This document shows positions 45,876 through 58,900 of a stretch of 64,000 bases of DNA, in pieces (the stretch's first letter is position 1; every line of letters starts with the position of its first letter). Source of the DNA: Neospora caninum Liverpool (lineage: Eukaryota; Apicomplexa; Conoidasida; Eucoccidiorida; Sarcocystidae); NCBI RefSeq assembly GCF_000208865.1, contig NC_018388.1:1426001-1490000 (forward strand), in the 5' to 3' direction. Made by a program: the position numbers and the translations under genes. A model generated the notes under the pieces. That model was not told where the DNA came from. It made no database searches and was given only the letters and a program-made list of their open reading frames with translations.

Positions 45876-46971
45876 CTAGGGTGTTGCGCTGTCGAGCAGG
45901 AACATATACAAATAGGTGATTCTCATTCCTCTGCAACCGAAAAGGCATTCAAAAGGTAACACGCACATGGCAGTGTTGCTGACGCCGAGGCATCGCAGAA
46001 AGTTCCTCAGTACGGTAACCAATTGATCCTTCAGCGCCACTTGCAAAGTCAATTCGAGAACCCAAAAAGATACACGTTCGTCAAACTGTTGCACCGGCAA
46101 AGACCTGGTGTCTTGGAGACAACGATCTGCATCATGCTACAACGAGACCCCTGAGCATTCAGATATGTTGAAAGTAGCCGCATAAAAATTGCCGAGGCTA
46201 ACAGGAAATGGACGTCATGCATCACCGCATTTCCGTTAGGTGGTGACACCATGGCCAGCGTTCTCTCCGAGCCCTCCCTTGCTGCTGTAGACGAGAAGAG
46301 GCGGTGACCGTGCCTATAGATAAGTCGGCGTGCTTTTATCTCCGCAGACAGGTTCAAGCGTTAGTAGTGGCGCGAGCGAAATTGCCAACGTGCGTTGGTA
46401 AAAGACCTGCGCCTCCCTAGGTGATACAGCTCATTGGTAGGATGTCGAAAGGCAAAAACGGCAGCGCCGCCAGGACGCTTGCAGTCAACTGATTGTTCAT
46501 GGCAAGGCCTATGCAAGGTACCAAGGAGATGATCGTTCAGTAGCCATCGCTGGCGAGAAACGGGAAAATTAATATATTCTATAACGGCCGTTCCCATCCT
46601 CCATGTCCAAGATAGCCGAAGCTCCTCCTAGCGCATGCGCCGTGGCGACAAAGAACAGCGCATTTGAGAGCGTGTGGACCCCACAATCGAAGCTCTTGGT
46701 CTATGGAAACAGAAAGGCCGGGATCAGACAATCCACACTTTTTTTTTGCATTCCTGTTCGTTGCGAGTGATATCGGGGAGCATGACCTTCTACCGCGATG
46801 CCTGCAGTCCAGTGTAAGAATGAACTCCGAAAACTTATTTCGATGGGAAGACAGAACCAAAGCTGTTGCTCGTCTCACCTGAAAGCAGTTAATGTGCAGC
46901 ACTTGCTGAGTGGCCTGCTCAATCTCCACTCTGATCGTGGCTTCTCTGCCAATGCCGTCCGGTGCATTGTA
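45876..46971 (-). other. C-terminal extension of the GH81 protein, function unknown
   Basis: After the catalytic region come exon 46971-46879 (YNAPDGIGREATIRVEIEQA onward, GTGAGA donor), a probable segment at about 46300-46090 and a terminal segment at about 46080-45876 beginning FDERVSFWVLELTLQVALKD. The alternating hydrophobic pattern suggests beta strands followed by a helix. A glucan-binding role is possible because a coccidian oocyst-wall glucanase with a novel glucan-binding domain has been described, but I cannot show similarity from memory. Confidence 0.45.
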
Positions 46972-49900
46972 CTGATACACAATGAGCAGTCACATGTCCA
47001 ACCCAGACAACATTGGGCCGTCTGAGACGCCCGGCAACATCGGGGATGCGCGATTTCAGTAAATGAGAGGGCCGTGCTCCATGGCACCAGATGGAACTGA
47101 ATAGGAACGATAATAGTGGAACTTGCCAATAAATCATACCAAGACCAGCAGGTGTCATACCAACGTTTGCACAAACATACGGTAAAGGAAGAACGAAGGT
47201 TCAGTACGTCATATCGTCAACGTGTCTTTCTTTGAAAATGCTTTTGCTCCGCAGTATAGTGCACTTGCACTTGTCGTGACGATTGAAAGTTAAAATTAAA
47301 GCGGGTTCCTAACAATGCCCTACAACATGAGCTGACCGGTCAGAGACTAGGTGTAAGAGGAGGGTATAGTTGATAAGAATCCTTGGCTTCGAGTGAAAAA
47401 GTGAGAGCCACACTAGGGTGGCTGCCGTCCCCTTGTCGCCATATTCACTAATTCCCTTACCGAGGTCCATTTCTGTGTAAGCAGAGACATGTGTGTTAGG
47501 CCAATGTCGCCAAATTCCTTGAAACACTTCGATAAGTTTAGGACGCATGCGCTTCTCCAGCGCTCCGTCATCCAGAGAACCCAGCCGGCATCTATGATCT
47601 CTAGTGAGAACGGAGTTAGTGGAATTATCTGCTTGCTGAAGATCTGGGTGAAGCAAGAGACACACTCGTTAGCACGTCTGGAACTTCGTGTTGACACCTC
47701 ATGCTGAAGCACAACCTCGGGCGGGCGACGTGCACCAGACTACACCATCTGATTGGAAAAAGGAAATTTGCATATCGGGACTTTGTCTGGTACGCTGATG
47801 AATTAATTCCCAAGGAAACTGGTTCATATTCCTCGTTGCCCGCAGCGTAAAACTCGAAGTTTATGCAGAAGTTGGAAAGCTGTATTATTCGCAGCAATCG
47901 ACTCCGCGTCTCAGTGTTGTTGGCTTGGCAATACCGACTTTATATGGCTCTACTCCCTCAATGGTGTTGAACACTGCACCATTCTCGTGTAGCCTTCCGA
48001 TAGCTCCGAGATACCGCACTGCAGGTGGGTAAATCTCGTTCCCTGAAAGCCAGAGCAGCCACGAAGAGACAGTCGAAGCTTGGGCATCTGGGCCTTCTGG
48101 CACTTTCGCCTCGTTAACAATTTACGAACACATGAGTTCACCAAGCTCCACTACGCAAAGTAAACGTCTCCCAGCTCTGTTAGATGCATCACTCCCCAGC
48201 AGCTTAATCCTTGTTCAGCAGAAACAGGATCGCAACATGCCAGCTGAAATTTTCAGACCGCATGTGGGTCCTCGAGCTGCTTTCTCTCAGTTCATGTGCG
48301 CCATGGGCAACGTTGCGTCAACACTGTGTGGGTGAAAGACAGCTTCACAGCCTTTACGACAGTTTCCATCGTATGCTTGCCTCACACACGGTCTGTAGAA
48401 CGCATGTGCGATTACCAAATAAAGTTAGGAGCCCAAGAATCAGCGACAGCTTTTAGCGATCACACGGTGACTGCATGTGACAGTTCGAAGAGCTGAAGGG
48501 GTCCTTTCTTAAACAGATGTGAGTCTTGACTTACACTCCTTGATATGGATGTATGCATTAGCGGCATAAATTTCTGTGGCAGCCAGCACTCTGCCCCACT
48601 GTTCCAGCTCTCGGTCGCCAGTTATCTTAGCATACATGGCGACAGCCCAGTAGGCGAATGCCGCTTCGCTGCTACTCTCCTGTGTCAGCATGCACCATAC
48701 AAGACAGCTATTCACCAGTGATTTCACATCAACATCACGCCCCATGCTGGTACGTATTTCAGAGACACACGCGCGGATTGGAAAATAACGGAGAACCAGC
48801 AGTCAAGACCGCGCAGATAAACATAAGCTTACCTGATGGGGACCAAGGGCGTCTGGGTGCTGGACACCGCTGCTATACGAATTGAGGAACCACCAGTCTT
48901 TGTGTCGGGCAACCTGGATCGTAAGACACACCACGTTCACGACCATTGGGAGAGACGGTAGCCAGTAGCAGTCATTTGCGGGTGGGCTGAGCAACACGTC
49001 TCATCTTTATACAGCAGCGATAACCTTCGCTTCATTTCCCTTGGAGGCAAGTCCACCGAACAGTGGGGGAACGTTTTGCTCTCTGCTTTACATGCAATAG
49101 ACAACGCCACAACCCTGATATATCGATATTTTCAGTCACGGTATAGGTTTGCATCGATCATTCAGGATCTTTAAACCTCGTCGCTTTCTTTGAACTGATT
49201 CGCGCAAGCAGCATGATCCGGCGCTGTAGTGCCGTGATTCACCAGTCTCGAGGCATAGTTGGGCATTCCACAGACGACGTCAATCAGCGTAGGGGGCCAC
49301 AGAATACCTCCATTACTCTGAATCAGTCAAGGACTACGGAATGTCTGGATGGCAGCATGTGTGTTTATCAAACTCAACGATGCCTGAGGGGTACAGCAAG
49401 CAGTTACACCTACCACAAAAAACTGTTGAAGTCTTGCTGTGACATACGAGTCCTGATACCGTCGCAAGAAAGCTGGAGTGGCGAAGTTTCGGATCAACCC
49501 CAGAACCACATGGTGAATTTTGGGGGTTCTCAGGCCATACTGTGTGGTGATGCTAAGACGTCTGCTCAGCCACCTACAGAGGTTTCAGCGAAAAGACATG
49601 CACGCTGGGTAACTCTACTCGCTTTCCGGTAGTGTCATTGTTCGGAAAGCAACGTACATTTGTTTTTCCTTCAAGCGTGCGAGTCAATCTCTTCCAATGG
49701 TGTTCTGTGAGAACCCAGACGCTCCAGTTGCCGTTTTGAGTTCTACCCTACAGGCGCGGTTAACTTGTACGAGTGATAGTCGGTGGAAAAATCCCATGCT
49801 CACTACAAGATATTTCCAAATGGCCTGTGGAAAGCCACAGTAGCTGTAGCCAGCGATATCTGCTTCCGAATCAGCTCAGCCTTAGGAAACTTACCCTGGA

Positions 49901-52900
49901 TCAAACTTAGCCACCACCGCAGCCATGTGGACAACGTAACCCAGGAACGCATGTGTGGCGTAGTATAGACCCGCTCCAGCTTCCACTTCGCTGTTTCGCA
50001 GAGCTGGGCAGGCACTTGCCAACTGAGAAACCATGACATCTGCTGTAATTACAAAGACCAGGACAGGCCAAAGGAAGCAAAGGAACTGGAAATCGCCATT
50101 CGAATTCGTCTTGGGAGATTGATGAGCGAGAAGGCCTCTAGGCTACTATAGTAAGTCAAACCTGGAAAAAAACACGCGACCAGACAAGGTACATATCGGG
50201 GTAGTTTTGCGCTACGGCATCTTAGTGGCTAGCACTACCCCGACATCCCCATCGACATCATTTCTGCAGCAAATCTGACACTGTCATGTTCCCATAGGCA
50301 GAAGCATTAACATATTGATTCCTTTCAGAGTTGAAACAAAAATGTGCTGCTTCAGGGCAGCTGTTTGCAGGTAGACGCACCACCGAACAGTCTTGTCAGA
50401 CCCAGTCGTCCCGAGGGCGCGCAGTGACCTCTTCCTTCCTCCCGGTCACACCCGCACGGCACGATGCCGCCTGAAAATACAATGACGTGATTTGACCTAA
50501 AGCTTAGCTTCACAGTCAAGTCAAGTATGATGCGGATTGCTTGTGCTGCAAAGGTGGGGCTCAAAATATATTTGGCGACCTCGCTGTTGGTCGCCCTCTT
50601 ACCCCAAGTTGTGTCGTACAGAAGTACGTTCTCAAACTGTGCGCCGAGGAATTTCTCGAGGCCCTTTCGAAGAAAAGTTAGTGCCTGTACACCAAACGCG
50701 TAATCAAGAATTCGGATCACGCGTATAGCAACCAAAAGTTTGTCACTGTGCAGGATACATCAAGCATGCAAAGTGGGAAAGCTCTCAATTCATGTCCTCA
50801 CTTAAACAGCCGGGACCATGCAAGGGGTTCACTGTAACAGTGCTTCTTCTTCCAGCATGTTGACTGACAGTGCCTGTGTGACGATACCTTGCCTACGAAT
50901 CCATACGGCAAGCATCTAAGTCTTCTATACGGCCCAATGCACCTGACCGTGCCCTGTATCGTTTTTTTTTTTGCATGAAACTCCTTGAACAAGGAAGCTG
51001 ATTTGCAGAAGGCTTTCTCACCTACCCTTTCTCGTTCGACGCGGACACCCGCGGTGTTAGCAGTGAGGGCTATACTTGCATAACGGTGCATTAGCTGCAA
51101 TTTGTCAGAGATATGTCGGCACACAGGAGAAATTCATTTTCAGTAATCCAAAAAACTAGACAAGAGGACACATGCTATCGTTTGCAGCTCCAGCTATAGC
51201 CAAACCTGCGGCAATAGATTATTACACCACGAACATGAAAAACGGTGGTCGTTTTTTATCTAAACAACTGCGCAAGCGATAAACACTGGTGGACTGTGTT
51301 TTACACATTCCACAATGACGGATACTCAAAGTTGCAGACATTCTAGAAATCTTTACTTGAACAAGACCACAGAAAATTAGCTAATCAGCGGCCTACAATC
51401 AATTGCATGCGGTGGTCGTGACATAACACTGCGACGTGTATGCCCTGGACGGCATATCTACCTGTGGATTCCTTGACTAACGCTGGGTTCGAAGGAGGGA
51501 ATCGTACTGTTTGTCTTTCCATCCTTGCCCTGCTCCCACGAACGTGTGAATATGGCCGTGTATTTTAATAGGCTCACCCTAACCCACTGTTGCATGTCAT
51601 CCGCATTGTGCTCCAGTTCACCAATATCCAGTTTTGTAGGTCCCGACAGGTCTTGCCGGACTGCCCACCTGCCAAAACAACAAACACGTTTTTACGCAAT
51701 CTATGAGACGGTGTTTGCCTCCATAGGCTACCGCCGGGCACCCCGTTCGATTGCCGACTCAACTGCTTTAGGGTTCGTACCAGCCTTACCGAATAATGTA
51801 GCTGGATTGACACTGCGCTACATTCCCGGCTGCTTCACTCGGAAGACTTCTTACAATACCAAAAGGCCAAAAACTCCCGTCAGCCAAAATAGCTGAAGGG
51901 CACGCAATGTTCAACGCACGCGGCATCTCAACTCCGGCGCTGTGGCTGACTTGCCCCGTGAAGATTGTAAAGGCCTTACCTCAAAATATTTTGCCACTTC
52001 GGGTGCATCCGTTCAAGGACATTTTCATAATCACCCGTTTCGTTTCTCTTCAATAGCTCTCCCAAGTCGCTCTCTACCAGGTTCACCAGCAAGTATGCAG
52101 GGGTACCCTACAAAAGGACAATCGGTAAATGTGCCTCCTTTAAGAAAGATGTGCTTTTTGGAAGTCATGACGCATGGTCGTGCCTTCGACAGTACGACCA
52201 GAAGACACCACGACAAACGAGGAGACTACACTAGCATCTGGCACGCTGAATGGAAGAAGAGGCCACAAAGCGACTGTTTCAGAATGTTATCTTCGGTTCT
52301 ATGCTTTTTTCATACATGTAATAGCGCCTGCACAAGCTATGGAACGCATAAACATAGATCGGGTAGAGCTGTGCGTTCTGGGTATCTGACTATTGCTTCA
52401 CTACAGCCCAGACATCGAAGACCTGATAAACAGTACACCTTGCCGACTTCTTGTCTTCTGTACGCATTCAGCGTGCACGACCCAGAGAACAGACGCCCAG
52501 CTTGCTGCCACGGCCAAGAACACCCCAGATTCGGCAGTCTGGTTTGATGCAGGCCGTCTCGCGTTTTCTTATAATTGCTGAAATTGGGTAGCAAATGCGT
52601 TCAGCTCACTCGAAAATGGTGTGTCATCCACACACCCCGACTGCCGGTAGCGTCGACTTGCCGTGGGTTCGAAGCGAACGAGCGACCACACATTCTTCCC
52701 TTGAAAAGAACAAGACATACCGATTACTGCAAGCGGCCTTGTTGAGAAAAGGGGGGCAGAGAGAGAGCTCCAGTCAGTGCCGAATGCCGTCTGTCAGCCA
52801 GCACCTCTGGCGAAACGATCGAGGATCCCTATGCGGTTCAGCACTTAGAATATCTGACCTAGACCTTCGGCCAGCGTACGCCGTAAAAAACACATGGAGG

Positions 52901-55900
52901 CTCCACTGGACTGCAGCTCTTGAAGTGTTCATTCACCATCGCGGATGGCACCCAGTATCTCAAGAAAACGTGACGGCCTCTCGTCCACTTACATGGTTTG
53001 TGACGAGACATGATGTCGCGGCGCCTTCGCCCATGATCACTCTGCAAAGACGCAAGCAAAAAACCGAAGGTCGCGGTGACAGAAACGATGAGTTCGTGCA
53101 CAAACTGCGTTCTCCCGTTTTTGGTATTTGACGGGATCTGTGGCTATAAGCGAGACAGCGGGAGAAGTAGGACCCTCTCGGAAGATGGATTCCGAAACAG
53201 CACCGGTGTACAGAGCCGTCATAAGGCGCACGGCATAAGGCGACAACCGACATTCCAGACACCCGCTTCGAATCTTACGAATGTTGGGGTCCTGCCGTGG
53301 GGTCTGTGTATTCCATCTTCCTGGACAATCCAAGGGACACGGGAGATGATACCACATATCACATTCCCAGATCGAATACGACTCGTCCACACACCCATTT
53401 GGTTATGAAATTTCGTTGTTCCCCCCCGTTTCAAGTCCACGTTCTTACTGCAGCTGTGAAACAAAATATAACTGTCGACCGCGAAGCCTGCCAAAATGGA
53501 ACTGCGCTACTTCTATGGGGCCGAACACGCACGAACCCATTCGTCTGACATCGAGCATAGTTCAGAGAGACTCACTGGTGCAGATCGTGCATATAAACGA
53601 TAAGTCGATCGGGATCCCAAAGGGGTTCCACACCGCCGGTCTCTTGGGTGTGGAAGAACACGTTGGGAGGGTAGAGGGAATGAGATTCATAATGGGGAAG
53701 GGGAAACGAAAGGAATTTGTAGGTCAATTCTGTGAAGGGCAGTAGTCGCATAGGAGGACAGCCGTTAGGATAAGCAGCTGTTTTGTCACCAGGAGACTTT
53801 ACGGCAGTGACAGTTGATGCACTGGTTTTACTGGTATAAATTATCGTTCCATTTTTGTCAAAAACACGAAACCGTCCATTAGGGTTTTGTCTTTCCCAAT
53901 GGAGTGGTTCGTGCTTAGAGGAAAGGCTTCTTCGTCACCGCAGAAGTATTCACACGACACGGAGGAAAACCTCTCGAATTAACTAGGTAAATGGAAATCA
54001 GATGCAATGTTGACGTTGTCTATATTTCCGCTTGAGATTTCAACCTATCGTTTGCGAGGGACGGTTGTTGGCAAAACCGACTTGCATGCTGGACATGAAT
54101 TTGCTCGTCAACTGGGGACGTCCGAAGAAGAAAGTCTCCCTCTACGGGGTATATGAGAGCATGTCGAAGAAGTCCATCCCTTGCGGTCTCCATCTCCTCG
54201 TCAATGGTTTCTTCCGATGGTTGCCCAACATTCAGCGTCTCCTCTACCTTCGTGCCTCTGTTCAACACATATCAGAGAAACACCGCAAGTCTCTGCTGCA
54301 TCATCCAGCTTGGTCGGACTCTTGAGTTTCAGCTGTTTGGTCTCGTATCAGTGACGGGCCAGTTCCGGCTGCTTGTTCCTGTATCAGGAGTTCCCTGGGA
54401 TAGATAATTCATGGAGGTTTTGGGTGTACGATGGATCATCTGGAATAGCTGTTTACATCCTCACCTGAGGAAGCGCCGAAGACGGTCAGCATCCACCAGG
54501 CTATCCTCATCCAATATAGTCGTACTCATCTCGTTTATGAACGCTTGCTGAGAATATAACCAAAGACCAAAGTTGACGCAACTCGAATAAGGCATCTGTT
54601 TCACTGCAAATGTGTGGACTATGAAGCTACTCCCGCGCGCTCCTGGATACAGATAGCAACTTGTTTTTTCCGCCAAAATGATTATCGATTCACGAACGGC
54701 CTGCGCTCGAGCAACCGCGTTCCAAGTTCAGTAATGTACGGGGCTGTGACGAGTGCTCGACTCGCTCGGCACAGGAGGCTTGTCACCAAACAGACCACAA
54801 TTCTGTCCATCGGCGGTGCTGACCGTAAACGGCAGGGAAGTCCTCGTGGGAAGACAAAACACTGGAGCAGTACAGGTCGAAAGGTAATCTCACCTGCTCC
54901 GTAAAAGCATCAGTCTGAACAAGAAGCACTTTTTGTAGGGGCGAGCAGTCGGTCTCTTTGAGGACAAAAACAAACATATAAGCATTAGCGGGCAAGGAAT
55001 CCGACTGGAGACAAAGAATGCATGCCGTTGTCTGGACACTGTGTAGTGGCGTTGGGGTCTCGTTCAAACAGACTGCCTCTTTCCTGTTTCCTAGATATAC
55101 TAGCGTCCGAATACTCCCACCTCGGCTCTATATGTGTGGTGTGAAATCCGCGGATACAGCTGCGGACAGCTTACCGTTTCTTGCAGCACCCATACATACA
55201 GAGTGTCTGAGACTTCTTGAGAGCAAAACGGTCCAATCTTCATCCGGTAGCAGAACATCGTTGCTCCAGTCCATCCCAATCCACACGATTGCTGTAAAAG
55301 GGAAGCGAGTGTGACTCACGCCACTCAAGCATACGCTGGTACATTCGACAAGGCAGCAGGACGTAATTCGTGTCAGCTTTGTCCGCATATGTGTCATGTA
55401 TCTACGCTGCTCGTAGGTCAGCCTTGTGAAACCCTTGTAGAACGTATGAAGATATACGAAGAACAACAACTATTCTGAAGTACTCAGAGCTACCGTGTAG
55501 AAGGATGCGCTGAACTATGGCCTGAGCACAAATTTGTGAATCATCTGCCCTGGTAAACCCAAAAACAAGGAGGCCTGCCCAGAAATGGAACACGAACAGA
55601 GATGTTTTCGAAAGTGTCCCGATCCGCGAAAAACAAAATCTTTCACATCACACCACACATTTCGAACAACGTAGTTATAAAGCGACGCGAGCGTTCCGAG
55701 GGGATTCATGTCATAGTTCCACGACAGCAAAACATGTAGAATGCACTGTAGAAAAACAGCAAGTGAAGGCATGCTCGAACTGCTCCGGAAAGGGGGAACG
55801 GGTACGATCGTTGGAACAATTTTGCTCTCTCTGCTGCCCCTCTTTGGTGTAGGAATCGATTTATGGCCCTTTTCGGTGAAGCCCCGTTGGCGGTTTCTGG

Positions 55901-58900
55901 CTCACCTCCCTGTCCCCGATAAAAGAATGCATTTGTGGCCCCCTCGCATGAATTCTCGGCTGAACCTGCAGAACATGCAGTCAGCCGGTTTCGGTGTGTC
56001 AACCACCAAGGTGACAGTACCGCAAGTGCGTCAGCGGGTGACAGCAGCCTCCATCCTTGGTATGCTATCATATATACAGCTGCTAAACATCCACAGAACT
56101 CTGGAGCAAAACCACTCATAACACGTCGCGACAGCTCTAGGGGAAAATCCAGTAACAGTCCCAATGTGAGCAAAACGGTTCCATATTCCGTTTGGATAGA
56201 CAAGGTGCCAGGCGTCGTCACCCTGTGCAAAACTCCTGCCAGCCTGAGGAAATACGCCCATTGTCCTGCCAGGGACAAAGACAATATTCGTTCACCTGGC
56301 CTGCAATACGGTGCGAAAGGCCAGCCGTGCCAGGGTGTCCAGATAGCTTCGACCTTATTGTCGCTAGGACCCTCTTTCTCAGACCTAAAATGTCAACGCA
56401 GACGCGACACCGGATACCACAGTGTGCCGCAAATTAGAACGAATACATATATGACGTACGCATCTTCATGGCCTGGAAAGTGAGCAGAGAGCTATGTGTT
56501 CTGCTAGTTAGGTTAGCGCAGTTTCGTCAAGGTGATGAAAAACACAAAGACGTTATGTTGCATCGATTGCCTCCGTGCATCTTTACTGGCTGCTCTTGTG
56601 AGCAGGCGCTTCTTAAAAATAGGCAAAAAATACACCTGCTCCAGTTTTATCTGACTGGGAGGCGCTGTTTGTCAATGCTCTTTCAGTCAGTGCCGCGCGG
56701 ACGCCTACCCGCTGATCGGATCTTCTTTCAGCGCCATGGGACGGCGAAGTTCTCTGGGCATATTTTCTGAGAGATAAACGGATGGAAACAGGTAGTACAA
56801 GCCGCTCGAAACAGGAGCTGTACCGAGCGCGTATTTCGAAACTGCGCCAGGCATACCGTCGGAAATGCACGAAGAAGGGGGCGAAGTGCTTTCGGAAAAC
56901 TGTCTGCAGCGGCTTAGGTAACATGGGGAGTAGACGCGGCATTTTTACCTGGCAACAACACCTCATCAATCCCTTCGTCCTCCTCATACGGCGGTGTATC
57001 GTAGATATCGTGTGTCTGATGAGGAACACTTTCAGCATCATCGTAGGAGAAAAAACCAGCCGGCTCGATGTCGATGTTAAAAAGATCCCGAAGAAGTGCT
57101 TTGGTTTTACCCTCTCCTGGACAGAAGGGAAAAGTGAGAAGAGGGGTGCAGATAAATCGGAGACCTCGAACTAGGTAAGGGTCGGGTCAGCAGCTGTGCC
57201 TGTCATCGAAGCAAAAACTGTTCGGTACGCCTCGACAGTAGACGCTCTCGCTCGGTGTTTGATGTAAACGAAACGACGAAAAGTAGTCGGTTAGGTTGCA
57301 AGACGTATACCAACGGAGAGCTTCCCAGTTGTACTGGGTAAGACATAGAAACAAAAGTTCTTTTCACACTTTGAAAAGCCGCCTACAATAGCGAATCCTT
57401 GTCCGTAACTCTCTGTGGTCGTGGCAAAAGCTAATCTGAGAACACCTCACCGTTCATTCCTCCGACGAGGACAATCGTGCCTCCTTGGACACTGAGAAAA
57501 TGGACCGATAGCCAATAGTAAAGATCGCCTGTTATGCCAGTGCCGTCGCCTCTGCAAAAAGATAACCCATCCTACGTAGTTTAGCATCGGCGTCGAAGAG
57601 TGTCGCGTGGGAGGCCACTGGTGGCGGCGGGCACGAAGTATGTCCCCAGGACACATTCCTGCGTACGGCTCTACATCTCTACTGCAAATTGGGGGAAGAT
57701 AAGATGTCTACGCTGTCACTCAGTCACTCAACCCTTAAGAGGATTCCTGTGCGCCGACACACGAGACTCTCTTGCAGAGATGTAAACTGGCGTAGCCCAC
57801 CTGAAAAAGCCTTCGGGTATGACGACGGTGTTGATAGGCACAGTCATGTTTCTCAACGCTGGTATCATTGTCTCTGGCTTCCACGATACCGTCTGGAGCT
57901 CGAAACCACCCCAGCGTTCGTCTTCCCGCAGCAGCTCCAGTTGCCGCTGCAAACATGGTCATGGGCCGATAACAGTTTTCCCCTACCCGTGCAATAGCAA
58001 AAACAGATATGGGAGTTACACAATACTCTGAATAGGCAGTTGACGTGAGAATGGTCCGTGAGAAGATATGCCCACAATGGTTCGAGGACCATTATCAATA
58101 GCGCAACGTCTAGAAGGCTTCTTTGCACCGAGGGCGCTCAGTGCTACTCAGTTACCTTCAGAGGGAAACGAGAGAACACACGCTCTAGAGCAAGCACACC
58201 TGAACCCTGCGAGGAAACAAGAAATGGTTAATCCAAAAAAGAACCAGAAGCGTCGACCAACTGACGAAACATGACCTTGAGAATACAGAGGATCAAAAGA
58301 TGTTATTTCAATAGCTCCACATCTCGTCCACCGCTTCCCTACGCAGAGTGGAGTAAATAACCGCTTCTCGTTCCGCGAAGATATACTGGGTGAACAGCGG
58401 CCCAACGAGAGCCTTCAGCAGCCTCGTCTAGTTCTGAAAGAATTCTTCACTCCCGGTTCGATGCACTAGGGGACGCCCTTTAGACTCTAAGCTGAGCTAC
58501 ACAACGTGCACCACTTTTCGACGCCATCGGGCTGGTGTCTCGCACTGCACCGAAGGCTTCCTGCTCACTCTGCGGTTGATATAATCCGCCACTTCGTCCA
58601 GTCGACGACCAGGAACCTTGTTCACGAGAGACATGAGTTTCCTATAGGAGAAAGAATCCATACGCTCTACAGGTTTCCCTCGATGCAGTGGTGCGTAACG
58701 AAAACGAAACTCGCAGCATGCTGCCGTGCGTCGTGAAGAACAGTAACAACCCACCAGCGATAGGAACTTTTTCTGTCGGTGTCTTGATGAGGACAGGTCT
58801 TGTCCACGCCAATCATAGCGCTTGCCTCTCCTTCTCCCCACACATGGGAGTGACCGCATACAGACGCGAGGGCAAGACGCACAATGACTGGCCTCTCCAG

